From assembly GCA_001604265.1 (NCBI GenBank), contig LVBC01000026.1, positions 1 to 6,124 of the forward strand: a stretch of DNA of 6,124 bases. Reading direction: 5' to 3'. Below are positions 1 through 6,067 of this stretch, in pieces. This DNA comes from Spirochaetales bacterium Spiro_01 (GTDB lineage Bacteria > Spirochaetota > Spirochaetia > Sphaerochaetales > Sphaerochaetaceae). A program made the position numbers and the translations under genes. Position 1 is the first letter of the stretch, and every line of letters starts with the position of its first letter. The notes below the pieces were generated by a model that was not told the DNA's origin, did not search any database, and saw only the letters and a list, made by a program, of their open reading frames with translations.

Positions 1-11
1 CCTATTTGGGT

Positions 12-956
12 ATGCGAAAGTCGTTCCCTTTTCTGATGCTTCTCTCCCTTCTTCTATTCTCCTGCTCATCTCCGATCCGGGAGGATAGGCTGATGATGGG
101 GACCTCCTGTTCACTGACTGTTTTCAGAAGAGGCGATGAACAGTATATCGGAGAGTGCTTCGATATTCTTTCACAGATCGAGGACAGAATAAGCGCAAAG
201 AGGAGCGAAAGCGAAATCGGCAGGATAAATGCAGCTGCCGGAGAGCATGCAGTCAAGGTGTCGAGGGAGACCTTCCTGCTTGTAGAAAGGGCGCTCGAGA
301 TAAGGGATCTGACGGAGGGTGCCTTCGACCCACTTGTTGGAAGGCTTACAGCACTCTGGAATATAGGAAGCGGAGATGAGAAGGTTCCCTCTCCTGAAGA
401 GATATCCCTCCTTGTCGCTGCAATGAAGAGGGCAGAGGTCGTGCTGGATGAGAAGAACTCTACTGTCTTCATCACGGAAAGGGATGCAGCTCTGGATCTC
501 GGTGCGATCGGGAAGGGCTACGCGAGCGATGTCCTTGCCGCCTATCTATCGGAAAGCGGAGTCAGGAAGGCTATAATCAACCTCGGAGGAAATGTCTATG
601 CAGTCGGAAGCAAGGGGAGAGGAAAGCTCTGGAATGTGGGCCTGAGAAGTCCCGAGGGGGATGGAATCTTCACGACAGTCTCTGTAGAGGAGGGCGCAGT
701 GGTCACCTCTGGTGCCTACGAGCGCTACTTCATTTCAGACGGCGTGATGTACCACCATATCCTGGATCCGGAGAGTGGATATCCTGTTGACCTGGACCTT
801 GTATCCGTCTCGATCCTGAGCCGCGATGGAACACTTGCAGATGCGCTGAGCACTGCTGTCTTCGTCCTTGGAAGGGAGAGAGGAACAGCGCTTCTGAAGC
901 GCCTTGATGTCCGCGCTGTGCTGCTTACAAAGGAAGGAGAGATAATCAGACTCTGA
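12..956 (+). CDS. apbE: ApbE/Ftp-family FAD:protein FMN transferase, predicted lipoprotein
   Basis: The 314-residue product matches the ApbE family, which uses FAD and Mg2+ to attach FMN covalently to Thr of exported flavoproteins such as Nqr/Rnf subunits; the treponemal Ftp protein is a lipoprotein member. The N-terminus is a lipoprotein signal: basic MRK, a hydrophobic run, then lipobox L-F-S-C with Cys18, so the mature protein should be membrane-anchored outside the cytoplasm. Family motifs appear in order: MGT (29-31), DLGAIGKGYASD (162-173), NLGG (190-193), SGAYERYF (233-240), YHHILDPESGYP (247-258) and ADALSTA (276-282), the last carrying the Asp277/Thr281 metal-site pattern. Length is normal and the gene looks intact. 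I chose ATG 12 because it begins the lipoprotein signal; an in-frame TTG at 6 would only add two residues. The window starts too close to judge the ribosome binding site or an upstream operon partner. No recognisable flavinylation target lies in the window. The 3' end overlaps the convergent methyltransferase gene by 11 bp. Confidence 0.93.
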   Translation: MRKSFPFLMLLSLLLFSCSSPIREDRLMMGTSCSLTVFRRGDEQYIGECFDILSQIEDRISAKRSESEIGRINAAAGEHAVKVSRETFLLVERALEIRDLTEGAFDPLVGRLTALWNIGSGDEKVPSPEEISLLVAAMKRAEVVLDEKNSTVFITERDAALDLGAIGKGYASDVLAAYLSESGVRKAIINLGGNVYAVGSKGRGKLWNVGLRSPEGDGIFTTVSVEEGAVVTSGAYERYFISDGVMYHHILDPESGYPVDLDLVSVSILSRDGTLADALSTAVFVLGRERGTALLKRLDVRAVLLTKEGEIIRL

Positions 957-1713
957 TAAGTCTCAGTGCAATGTGACAATCCGAAAGGTAGCTGTCGACC
1001 GGCTCGAAGTCGCTTCCATCCGTGTACATTGCACTCAGGACAAAGCCCTTTTCGAGCAGGGATCCGATGAGAGATGAGAGCGTATGGCTGTACTCCATCG
1101 TTCCCTTCTCTCTTGCAATTCTCTCTCTCTGTCTTTCCGAAAGACTTGTCTCTGCATTGAAGGGAAGAGTATAGCGTATCTTCATCCTGCCTCTTTCGAG
1201 TGATTTCACATCGAAGAGGTAGAGAGCAGGGTTCGCAAAGCTCAGAATGAAGACTCCTCCCTTTGCAAGCACCCTTGCAACCTCATCGTAGAGCTTCTCT
1301 GTCCCATCTATGAAGTTTATCGCCTGGGGGCAGATCACAAGCTCCATCTCTCCACTCTGGAGGAAGTCGAGCTCTCTCATGTCGCATCGCACAGTCCTTA
1401 TATCGAGTTCCTCGCGCTCTGCGACCAGCCTGTCGCCTTCAAGCTGCTCCTCGCTTATATCCACTGTCGTCACGCTCTTTCCATAGGCTGCAAGGAGAGG
1501 TCCCTGCTGGCCGCCTCCTCCACCGAGCAGCAGTGTTCTTTTCCCAGTTTCCTCCAGCCAGGAGATGGGCATGTATCTTATCGGTGTCAGGTGGATCATC
1601 GGGCAGCCCTGCCTCGCTCTGTCGATTGCTTCGGCATCTACAGGTATCGTCCAGTAGTTCCTCTTTCCAACCTCGCTGTTCCAGGCAGCCCTGTTAATCT
1701 CTCTATGGTCCAT
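946..1713 (-). CDS. Class I SAM-dependent methyltransferase (Methyltransf_11-like), substrate unknown
   Basis: This is a 255-residue Rossmann-fold methyltransferase, presumably cytoplasmic. The N-terminus (NRAAWNSEV, 7-15, and NYWTIPV, 19-25) followed by a glycine-rich motif I (LLLGGGGGQQGP, 61-72) resembles a subgroup of uncharacterised bacterial methyltransferases with a G-G-G-Q-Q-G-P signature. Strand 2 ends in the acidic residue Asp85 (VTTVDIS, 81-87), expected to bind the SAM ribose. DM at 111-112 sits where a residue contacting adenine is usual, ELVICPQAINFI (124-135) is the motif II region, and LAKGGVFILSFANP (149-162) is the motif III region. The C-terminal third (163-255) probably forms the substrate lid and gives no clue to substrate. 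I prefer ATG 1713; an in-frame TTG at 1719 would add two residues and sits 10 nt after a GAGAGAG run. However, the best promoter would start transcripts at about 1713, downstream of both that TTG and that run. Transcribed divergently from htrA. The specific reaction cannot be assigned. Confidence 0.85.
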   Translation of the reverse strand: MDHREINRAAWNSEVGKRNYWTIPVDAEAIDRARQGCPMIHLTPIRYMPISWLEETGKRTLLLGGGGGQQGPLLAAYGKSVTTVDISEEQLEGDRLVAEREELDIRTVRCDMRELDFLQSGEMELVICPQAINFIDGTEKLYDEVARVLAKGGVFILSFANPALYLFDVKSLERGRMKIRYTLPFNAETSLSERQRERIAREKGTMEYSHTLSSLIGSLLEKGFVLSAMYTDGSDFEPVDSYLSDCHIALRLIRV

Positions 1714-1719
1714 TCTCAA

Positions 1720-1748
1720 AGTATATTGGCTCTCTCAGGTACTTTCAA
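1720..1748 (-). promoter_or_regulatory. Predicted sigma70-type promoter of the methyltransferase gene
   Basis: Read on the minus strand there is TTGAAA (1748-1743, five of six matches to TTGACA), a 17-nt spacer, then TATACT (1725-1720, five of six matches to TATAAT). Counting from the -10 hexamer, the expected start of transcription is near 1713, the A of the chosen ATG. The mRNA would then have almost no leader. The boxes and spacing are seen directly; use of the promoter and the leaderless start are inference. Confidence 0.5.
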
Positions 1749-1777
1749 TTGACCTCTTTGATTCGAGGTGCTAGCTT
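1749..1777 (+). promoter_or_regulatory. Possible promoter of the htrA-uvrB operon
   Basis: TTGACC (1749-1754) is a good -35 box, and 17 nt further on lies a poor -10, TAGCTT (1772-1777, three of six matches). If used, transcription would start close to ATG 1784. The -35 directly abuts the -35 of the divergent methyltransferase promoter, and the two share the palindrome TCAATTGA (1745-1752). An alternative -10, TATATT (1722-1727), has no convincing -35 but would give a leader of about 50 nt that includes the Shine-Dalgarno. The choice between them cannot be made from sequence. Confidence 0.3.
1752..1769. repeat. Inverted repeat ACCTC-N8-GAGGT overlapping the htrA ribosome binding site
   Basis: Arms ACCTC (1752-1756) and GAGGT (1765-1769) are perfect complements separated by 8 nt. 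The right arm with the next base forms GAGGTG, the only strong Shine-Dalgarno-like sequence ahead of htrA, 13 nt before ATG 1784, which is longer than usual. The repeat also lies between the candidate -35 and -10 boxes. It could be an operator or, if transcription starts further upstream, a hairpin masking the ribosome binding site. A five-base arm is short, so chance is possible. Confidence 0.35.
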
Positions 1778-1783
1778 TCAGTT

Positions 1784-3043
1784 ATGAAAGATGGAAAGCG
1801 TCATGGATTACTTCTCCCAATCCTATTGGGAGTCCTGGCCATCCTCGTTCTCGTAATCCTCTTCTCCTGGACTGGAAGCATCAGCGAGAGAAGCCGGATG
1901 AAGGAGCTCAGGAAGGAGCTGGACAAGGTCACGAGAGAGGGTGGGGAGGCTGCTCTCCTTTCTCTTGCAGGTGTGAAGCTTTCCAATATCTTCTACGGCG
2001 ACGAGGGTGCGATACTCTTCATAGACAGCTCGGACAGCTGGAAGTACTCTGCCGACGAGATGCAGAACATGACAGTCTATGAGAATGCGAAGAAGAGCGT
2101 TGTCGAGATAATCTCGCTTTCGGGCCTCTACGACAGGAGCTCCGGCTGTGGTGTCATAATCTCCTCCGACGGCTACTGCATAACGAACAGGCATGTAATA
2201 GGCTCAGGCGACAGCTTCACCTGTCTGCTTTCGGATGGCTCTGCAGTCTCTGCGACCCTTGTAGGCTTCGATGCGATGACCGATATCGCTGTCATAAAGC
2301 TCGAGAAGAGGGAAGAGAAGTACATCCCACTGAGCTTTGCACTGGATGATGAGCTGAGAGTGGGACAGAAGGTCATTGCGATCGGAAGCCCCTTCGGCTG
2401 GTCCTGGTCGCAGAGCATAGGAAACGTCTCGGGCCTGGGACGCCTTGTCACAAGCAGTTCTGGAATCCCGCTTGCCAACATGATACAGACCGATGCCGCA
2501 GTCAATCCGGGAAACTCTGGAGGTCCTCTTCTCGATGGTCATGGAAGGATGGTCGGCCTCAATACTGCAATCTACTCGACGACCGGATCTGCACAGGGAA
2601 TCTCGTTCGCGATCCCCATCGATACTGTCATGACCGTCGCGACCGACCTTATCAGGAAAGGAAAGGTCAACAGGGGCTGGCTGGATATCCTCTCTGTCGA
2701 GATGAATACGATACTTGCAGACTACATGAAGCTTCCATCCTCCACAAAGGGCATCCTCATAAGCCAGGTCGTGCCTGCAGGAGAGGCCGACAGAGGTGGT
2801 CTCAGGGGAGGTTCGAACCGTGTCCAGTATGGAAACAGCGAGATCTACCTCGGAGGGGACATCATCACGAAGATTGCAGGAAAGAAGATAGAGAACATAA
2901 ACGACTACTATACGGCCCTGCTTACTACAAAGGCCGGAGACAAGTGCGACATAGAGGTACTGAGGAACGGACAGACCGTCAGACTGAAGAATGTGGTGCT
3001 TGTAGATCAGACAGAGGAGAATACCCGCTGGGTCATCAGATAA
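1784..3043 (+). CDS. Membrane-anchored HtrA/DegP-like serine protease with one PDZ domain
   Basis: The 419-residue product is a trypsin-like protease of the HtrA family (MEROPS S1C), which degrades or holds misfolded proteins outside the cytoplasm. A basic start (MKDGKRH) leads into one hydrophobic segment (about 9-29) with no clear signal-peptidase site, so it is probably an N-terminal anchor with the rest exported. A charged linker (33-60) follows. The protease domain (about 90-290) shows the full triad: His137 in ITNRHV, Asp167 in TDIAV and Ser245 in GNSGGP, followed by the family's GISFAIPID. A single PDZ domain (about 298-410) includes the LRGGSNRVQYGN and LGGDIITKIAGKKI stretches. One PDZ and an anchor make it more like DegS/HtrA-type short proteases than two-PDZ DegP. 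Three cysteines (122, 132, 147) cluster around the catalytic His in primary sequence, which is uncommon. ATG 1784 gives the membrane anchor; GAGGTG stands 13 nt upstream. The stop overlaps the uvrB start as TAATG, which suggests co-transcription and coupled translation. Confidence 0.92.
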   Translation: MKDGKRHGLLLPILLGVLAILVLVILFSWTGSISERSRMKELRKELDKVTREGGEAALLSLAGVKLSNIFYGDEGAILFIDSSDSWKYSADEMQNMTVYENAKKSVVEIISLSGLYDRSSGCGVIISSDGYCITNRHVIGSGDSFTCLLSDGSAVSATLVGFDAMTDIAVIKLEKREEKYIPLSFALDDELRVGQKVIAIGSPFGWSWSQSIGNVSGLGRLVTSSSGIPLANMIQTDAAVNPGNSGGPLLDGHGRMVGLNTAIYSTTGSAQGISFAIPIDTVMTVATDLIRKGKVNRGWLDILSVEMNTILADYMKLPSSTKGILISQVVPAGEADRGGLRGGSNRVQYGNSEIYLGGDIITKIAGKKIENINDYYTALLTTKAGDKCDIEVLRNGQTVRLKNVVLVDQTEENTRWVIR

Positions 3044-5118
3044 TGGCAGAGAACATACCAGATGCCTCCTGGGGAGGAAAAGAGATAAGCAATGTGCACG
3101 AGGGTGCAAGTGGAAGCGGATACACACCATTCAAGGTAGAGTCCCCATTCGAACCCTCTGGAGACCAGGGGCACGCGATAGCTGCACTTGCAGAGGGAAT
3201 AGAAAGGGGTGACAGGGCCCAGACACTGAAGGGCGTCACCGGTTCCGGAAAGACCTATACGATGGCGAAGGTCATCGAGAGGATTCAGAGACCGACTCTT
3301 ATCCTTTCGCACAACAAGACCCTGGCCGCCCAGCTCTACAAGGAGTTCAAGAGCTTCTTTCCCCACAACGCAGTAGAGTACTTCGTCTCGACATACGACT
3401 ACTACCAGCCTGAAGCGTACGTTCCTGGAAAGGACCTGTACATCGAGAAGGAGACCGATATAAACGATGAGATCGACCGTCTGAGGCTCTCTGCCTCCTT
3501 CTCGCTGATGGAGAGAAGGGATGTCATCGTCGTCTCGACCGTCAGCTGCATCTACGGCCTTGGAAACCCTGTCTCCCTCAGGGATATGATCCACACATTC
3601 CGTGTCGGAGAGATATTCGACCACAGGACGGAGCTCGAGCAGCTTGTCAGGATGCTCTACGAAAGGAACGATGTCGTTCTCAACCGAGGTACCTTCCGTG
3701 TCAGAGGCGATATCATAGAGATATATCCTGCCTACCTCGAGAATGCATTCAGGATCATCCTGGACTGGGATGAGATTGCAGCAATAGAGTGGTTCGATCC
3801 CGTCACGCTGATAAAGGGAGACAGGGTCGAAAGTGTCAACCTCTATCCTGCAAAGCAGTTCGTAATGCCGCAGAGTGCGCTTGCAGGTGCCATAAAGCGA
3901 ATCCAGGATGAGCTCGAGGACCAGGTCGCCTTCTTCGAAGCAGAGGGGCGCCTTGTCGAAGCGCAGAGGCTCAGAAGCCGTGTCGAATACGATATCGAGA
4001 TGCTGAGAGAGGTCGGGCACTGCTCCGGAATCGAGAACTACTCCAGGCAGCTTGCAGGCAGGGCCGCAGGGGAGCGCCCTGCAGTACTTCTTGACTACTT
4101 CCCTGACGACTTCGTCTGCTTCATAGACGAATCCCACGTCACGCTTCCTCAGATCGGTGCGATGTACGAGGGCGACAGGTCGAGAAAGACGAACCTCGTG
4201 AACTACGGCTTTCGCCTTCCATCGGCCCTGGATAACAGGCCACTCAAGTATGAAGAGTTCGACAGCAAGGTGGGCCAGAGGATATATGTAAGTGCAACTC
4301 CTGGAAAGATAGAGACAAAGGAGAGCACGCAGATAGTGGAGCAGCTCATCAGACCTACTGGTCTTCTCGATCCTACTATAGAGGTCAGGGCCACAGAGGG
4401 TCAGATGGAGGACCTCTATGGCGAGATCAGGAAGACTGTCGAGAGGAATGAGAGGGTCCTCGTGACAACGCTCACGAAGAAGATGGCCGAGGACCTTACA
4501 GACTACATGTCGGGTCTGGGCCTCAAGGTCAGGTACCTTCACAGCGAGGTGGAGACCATCGAGAGAGTCGAGATACTCAGGGACCTGAGACTCGGTGTCT
4601 TCGATATACTTGTCGGCATCAACCTGCTCAGAGAGGGTCTTGACCTTCCGGAGGTATCTCTTGTCGCTATCCTCGATGCGGACAAGATAGGCTTCCTGCG
4701 CTCTGCGACCTCCCTCATCCAGACAATTGGCCGTGCTGCAAGAAATGCAGATGGCAGGGTCATCATGTATGCGGATATGATGAGCGATGCGATGAGACAG
4801 GCCATCGTCGAGACAGAGCATCGCAGAGAGGTACAGAACGAGTACAATATCGCCCATGGAATTACTCCACAGACGATAAGAAAGGCCGTCGAGGATCTCA
4901 TAGAGAGGCAGGATGAGGAGAAGAGCGAGCTCCAGGAGGCCGAGATGAAGATCCAGCGAGCCGGCTACAACCTCCTTGTCGAAAGCGAGAGGAAGAAGTA
5001 CATGAAGGCGCTTGAAAGGGAGATGCTCGAATGTGCGAAGAACCTCGAGTTCGAGCGTGCCGCCCTTCTCAGGGACGAGATCGAGCTCATAAGGTCCGGA
5101 CGCTTCCTGGATGCCTGA
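3043..5118 (+). CDS. uvrB: UvrB, excinuclease ABC subunit B
   Basis: UvrB is the damage-verifying ATPase of nucleotide excision repair; it is loaded by UvrA and recruits UvrC for incision. From ATG 3043 the product has 691 residues. It shows Walker A GVTGSGKT (64-71), the beta-hairpin region TYDYYQPEAYVP (117-128), the DEAD-type motif DESHVT (362-367), YVSATP (415-420), the NLLREGLDLPEVSL helicase motif, QTIGRAARN (560-568) and a C-terminal UVR motif (about 652-684, LEFERAALLRDEIELI) that binds UvrC. All domains are present and the gene looks intact. The family's usual beginning (FKVESPFEPSGDQ) starts only at residue 30, so the N-terminus is about 25 residues longer than usual. An in-frame GTG at 3094 would give 674 residues, close to the usual length, and a GGGGAGG run lies upstream of it. 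ATG 3043 is chosen because it forms TAATG with the htrA stop. The last 32 bp overlap the convergent caspase-like gene. I saw no LexA-type box (E. coli CTG-N10-CAG or Bacillus CGAAC-N4-GTTCG) in the 1714-1783 gap. Confidence 0.97.
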   Translation: MAENIPDASWGGKEISNVHEGASGSGYTPFKVESPFEPSGDQGHAIAALAEGIERGDRAQTLKGVTGSGKTYTMAKVIERIQRPTLILSHNKTLAAQLYKEFKSFFPHNAVEYFVSTYDYYQPEAYVPGKDLYIEKETDINDEIDRLRLSASFSLMERRDVIVVSTVSCIYGLGNPVSLRDMIHTFRVGEIFDHRTELEQLVRMLYERNDVVLNRGTFRVRGDIIEIYPAYLENAFRIILDWDEIAAIEWFDPVTLIKGDRVESVNLYPAKQFVMPQSALAGAIKRIQDELEDQVAFFEAEGRLVEAQRLRSRVEYDIEMLREVGHCSGIENYSRQLAGRAAGERPAVLLDYFPDDFVCFIDESHVTLPQIGAMYEGDRSRKTNLVNYGFRLPSALDNRPLKYEEFDSKVGQRIYVSATPGKIETKESTQIVEQLIRPTGLLDPTIEVRATEGQMEDLYGEIRKTVERNERVLVTTLTKKMAEDLTDYMSGLGLKVRYLHSEVETIERVEILRDLRLGVFDILVGINLLREGLDLPEVSLVAILDADKIGFLRSATSLIQTIGRAARNADGRVIMYADMMSDAMRQAIVETEHRREVQNEYNIAHGITPQTIRKAVEDLIERQDEEKSELQEAEMKIQRAGYNLLVESERKKYMKALEREMLECAKNLEFERAALLRDEIELIRSGRFLDA
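3071..3096 (+). promoter_or_regulatory. Shine-Dalgarno-like run and alternative GTG start inside uvrB
   Basis: GGGGAGGAAA (3071-3080) is the best ribosome-binding match near the uvrB start, and an in-frame GTG follows at 3094, 16 nt after the GGAGG core. The AGAGAT at 3081-3086 has better spacing (7 nt) but is a weaker match. Starting here would restore the usual UvrB length. The long spacing, and the equally plausible coding reason for the purine run (Trp-Gly-Gly-Lys-Glu), keep this uncertain. Confidence 0.25.
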
Positions 5119-6067
5119 AGATCACAAGATCCACCATGGAGGATGAGGTGTCGGGAGTCTGCGACCTGTCATCCATCCTCTCTCTTATCTTCCTGTAGAG
5201 CGAGTAGACTGTAATGAGACCATCAGAGGGGCTTCCGGGGCGCTCTGAATCTTCGCCATAGCGGTAGCCAAGGGTTTCCAGAAGCAGTGTCGTGAACCTG
5301 CCATGGTAGACTTCGTCGTCGTACATCTCCTCGTAGGACTTCTCATCGAACCTCGAGCCTGTGAGCTCCCAGATATTGTCCATGAATATCCTCCTCGGCC
5401 TCATCAGCTCTGAGAGCATTCCGGAAAGCTCCTTCTCCTCAAGCTCGTCCCTGACGATCTCTCCCGAGTAGCAGGAGTCGAGTATCAGGAGCTTCCTTCC
5501 CGGTATGTCCGCCATGTCGCTCCTTAGCTCAAAGATAGGGTAGAGCACCCTCCTGTTAAGGTCTCCTGTTCTCCAGTCCCCGATTTCTGGAAAGTCTATA
5601 TTCCCAAGCACGAGAGCCCCATTGAGGTACCTGACCTCCTTCTCTCCATCAAAGCCCCTGACCCCATGCCCTGCGTAGTAGAAGATGACAAGATCCTCAG
5701 GGTTCGAGACCAGGGCGACCCTGTCAAGAAGTCTCCTCAGCCTCAGCTTGAAGCTGGCAAGCTCGAATCTCTCTCTTCTGTCTATCGCATCTCCTATAAG
5801 AGGCCTCGTCATCGTCCACTCGCATACATCATTCCCATCCTGGACGAGGGCGTAGGATGCAAAGCTTCTTTCCATCAGTTCTGAGAGGTATGCGAACTGG
5901 TCTATCACGGCCCTCTGGTCTTCATTTGGGCAGAGCAGCGGACTTACGGAGGTGTTCCTGTAGTCGAGGGATGCAGAGATGAGATATATCTTTCCCTCAT
6001 CCTGCTTCTGTGAAAGCTCGCATGAGATCAGAAGCAGTGAAAGTGCGATGATCGAAAGCCTTCTCAT
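5087..6067 (-). CDS. Caspase-like (clan CD, peptidase C14 type) protein, predicted lipoprotein
   Basis: The 326-residue product begins with a lipoprotein signal (MRR, hydrophobic run, lipobox L-I-S-C with Cys16), so it should be a lipid-anchored protein outside the cytoplasm. The rest looks like a complete caspase-fold domain. KIYLISASLDY (26-36) is the first strand, and LLCPNEDQRAVID (44-56) fits the loop carrying the family's N-D-A-type motif. DLVIFYYAGHG (125-135) carries the catalytic His134, and KLLILDSCYSGE (192-203) carries the nucleophile Cys199. LTGSRFDEKSYEE (235-247) and GRFTTLLLETLGY (256-268) match the expected distal segments. These are hallmarks of bacterial caspase/metacaspase homologues, which cleave after acidic or basic residues; this one's specificity and targets are unknown. 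ATG 6067 has AAAGGA 9 nt upstream and overlaps the stop of an upstream frame as ATGA, suggesting an operon. The 3' end overlaps convergent uvrB by 32 bp. Non-proteolytic roles are possible, but both dyad residues are present. Confidence 0.85.
   Translation of the reverse strand: MRRLSIIALSLLLISCELSQKQDEGKIYLISASLDYRNTSVSPLLCPNEDQRAVIDQFAYLSELMERSFASYALVQDGNDVCEWTMTRPLIGDAIDRRERFELASFKLRLRRLLDRVALVSNPEDLVIFYYAGHGVRGFDGEKEVRYLNGALVLGNIDFPEIGDWRTGDLNRRVLYPIFELRSDMADIPGRKLLILDSCYSGEIVRDELEEKELSGMLSELMRPRRIFMDNIWELTGSRFDEKSYEEMYDDEVYHGRFTTLLLETLGYRYGEDSERPGSPSDGLITVYSLYRKIRERMDDRSQTPDTSSSMVDLVIFRHPGSVRTL

Noticed and set aside
1..88. End of a possible gene preceding apbE on the plus strand
   Set aside because: The two other plus frames stop at 36 and near 88, but neither shows recognisable coding character in so few codons, so no partial gene can be supported.
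2..475. 157-codon minus-strand frame opposite apbE
   Set aside because: It lies fully antisense to a well-supported ApbE gene, shows no recognisable motif, and has the low-complexity Ser/Leu/Ile composition typical of a shadow frame.
948..963. Small hairpin AGACT-N6-AGTCT over the apbE and methyltransferase stops, considered as a terminator
   Set aside because: Only five base pairs and no run of T on either side, so it does not meet the pattern of an intrinsic terminator.
1714..1783. LexA/SOS box controlling htrA-uvrB
   Set aside because: Neither a CTG-N10-CAG nor a CGAAC-N4-GTTCG type site could be found in the gap; the palindromes present do not match these.
1768..2082. Plus-strand frame starting at GTG 1768 and overlapping the start of htrA
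   Set aside because: It is a different frame of htrA with no family resemblance, and its GTG is part of the Shine-Dalgarno-like sequence.
2204..3130. 308-codon minus-strand frame opposite htrA and the uvrB start
   Set aside because: In register with the htrA codons, so its openness is explained by avoidance of TTA, CTA and TCA. The translation is rich in Cys, His and Arg and lacks any domain pattern.
5110..5150. Terminator between uvrB and the caspase-like gene
   Set aside because: Only short matches such as TCCACCATGGA and a repeated AAGATC/CAAGATCC are present, without a stable stem followed by T residues.
5666..5884. 72-codon plus-strand frame inside the caspase-like gene
   Set aside because: Antisense to the domain containing the catalytic His region, short, and without a ribosome binding site or motif.
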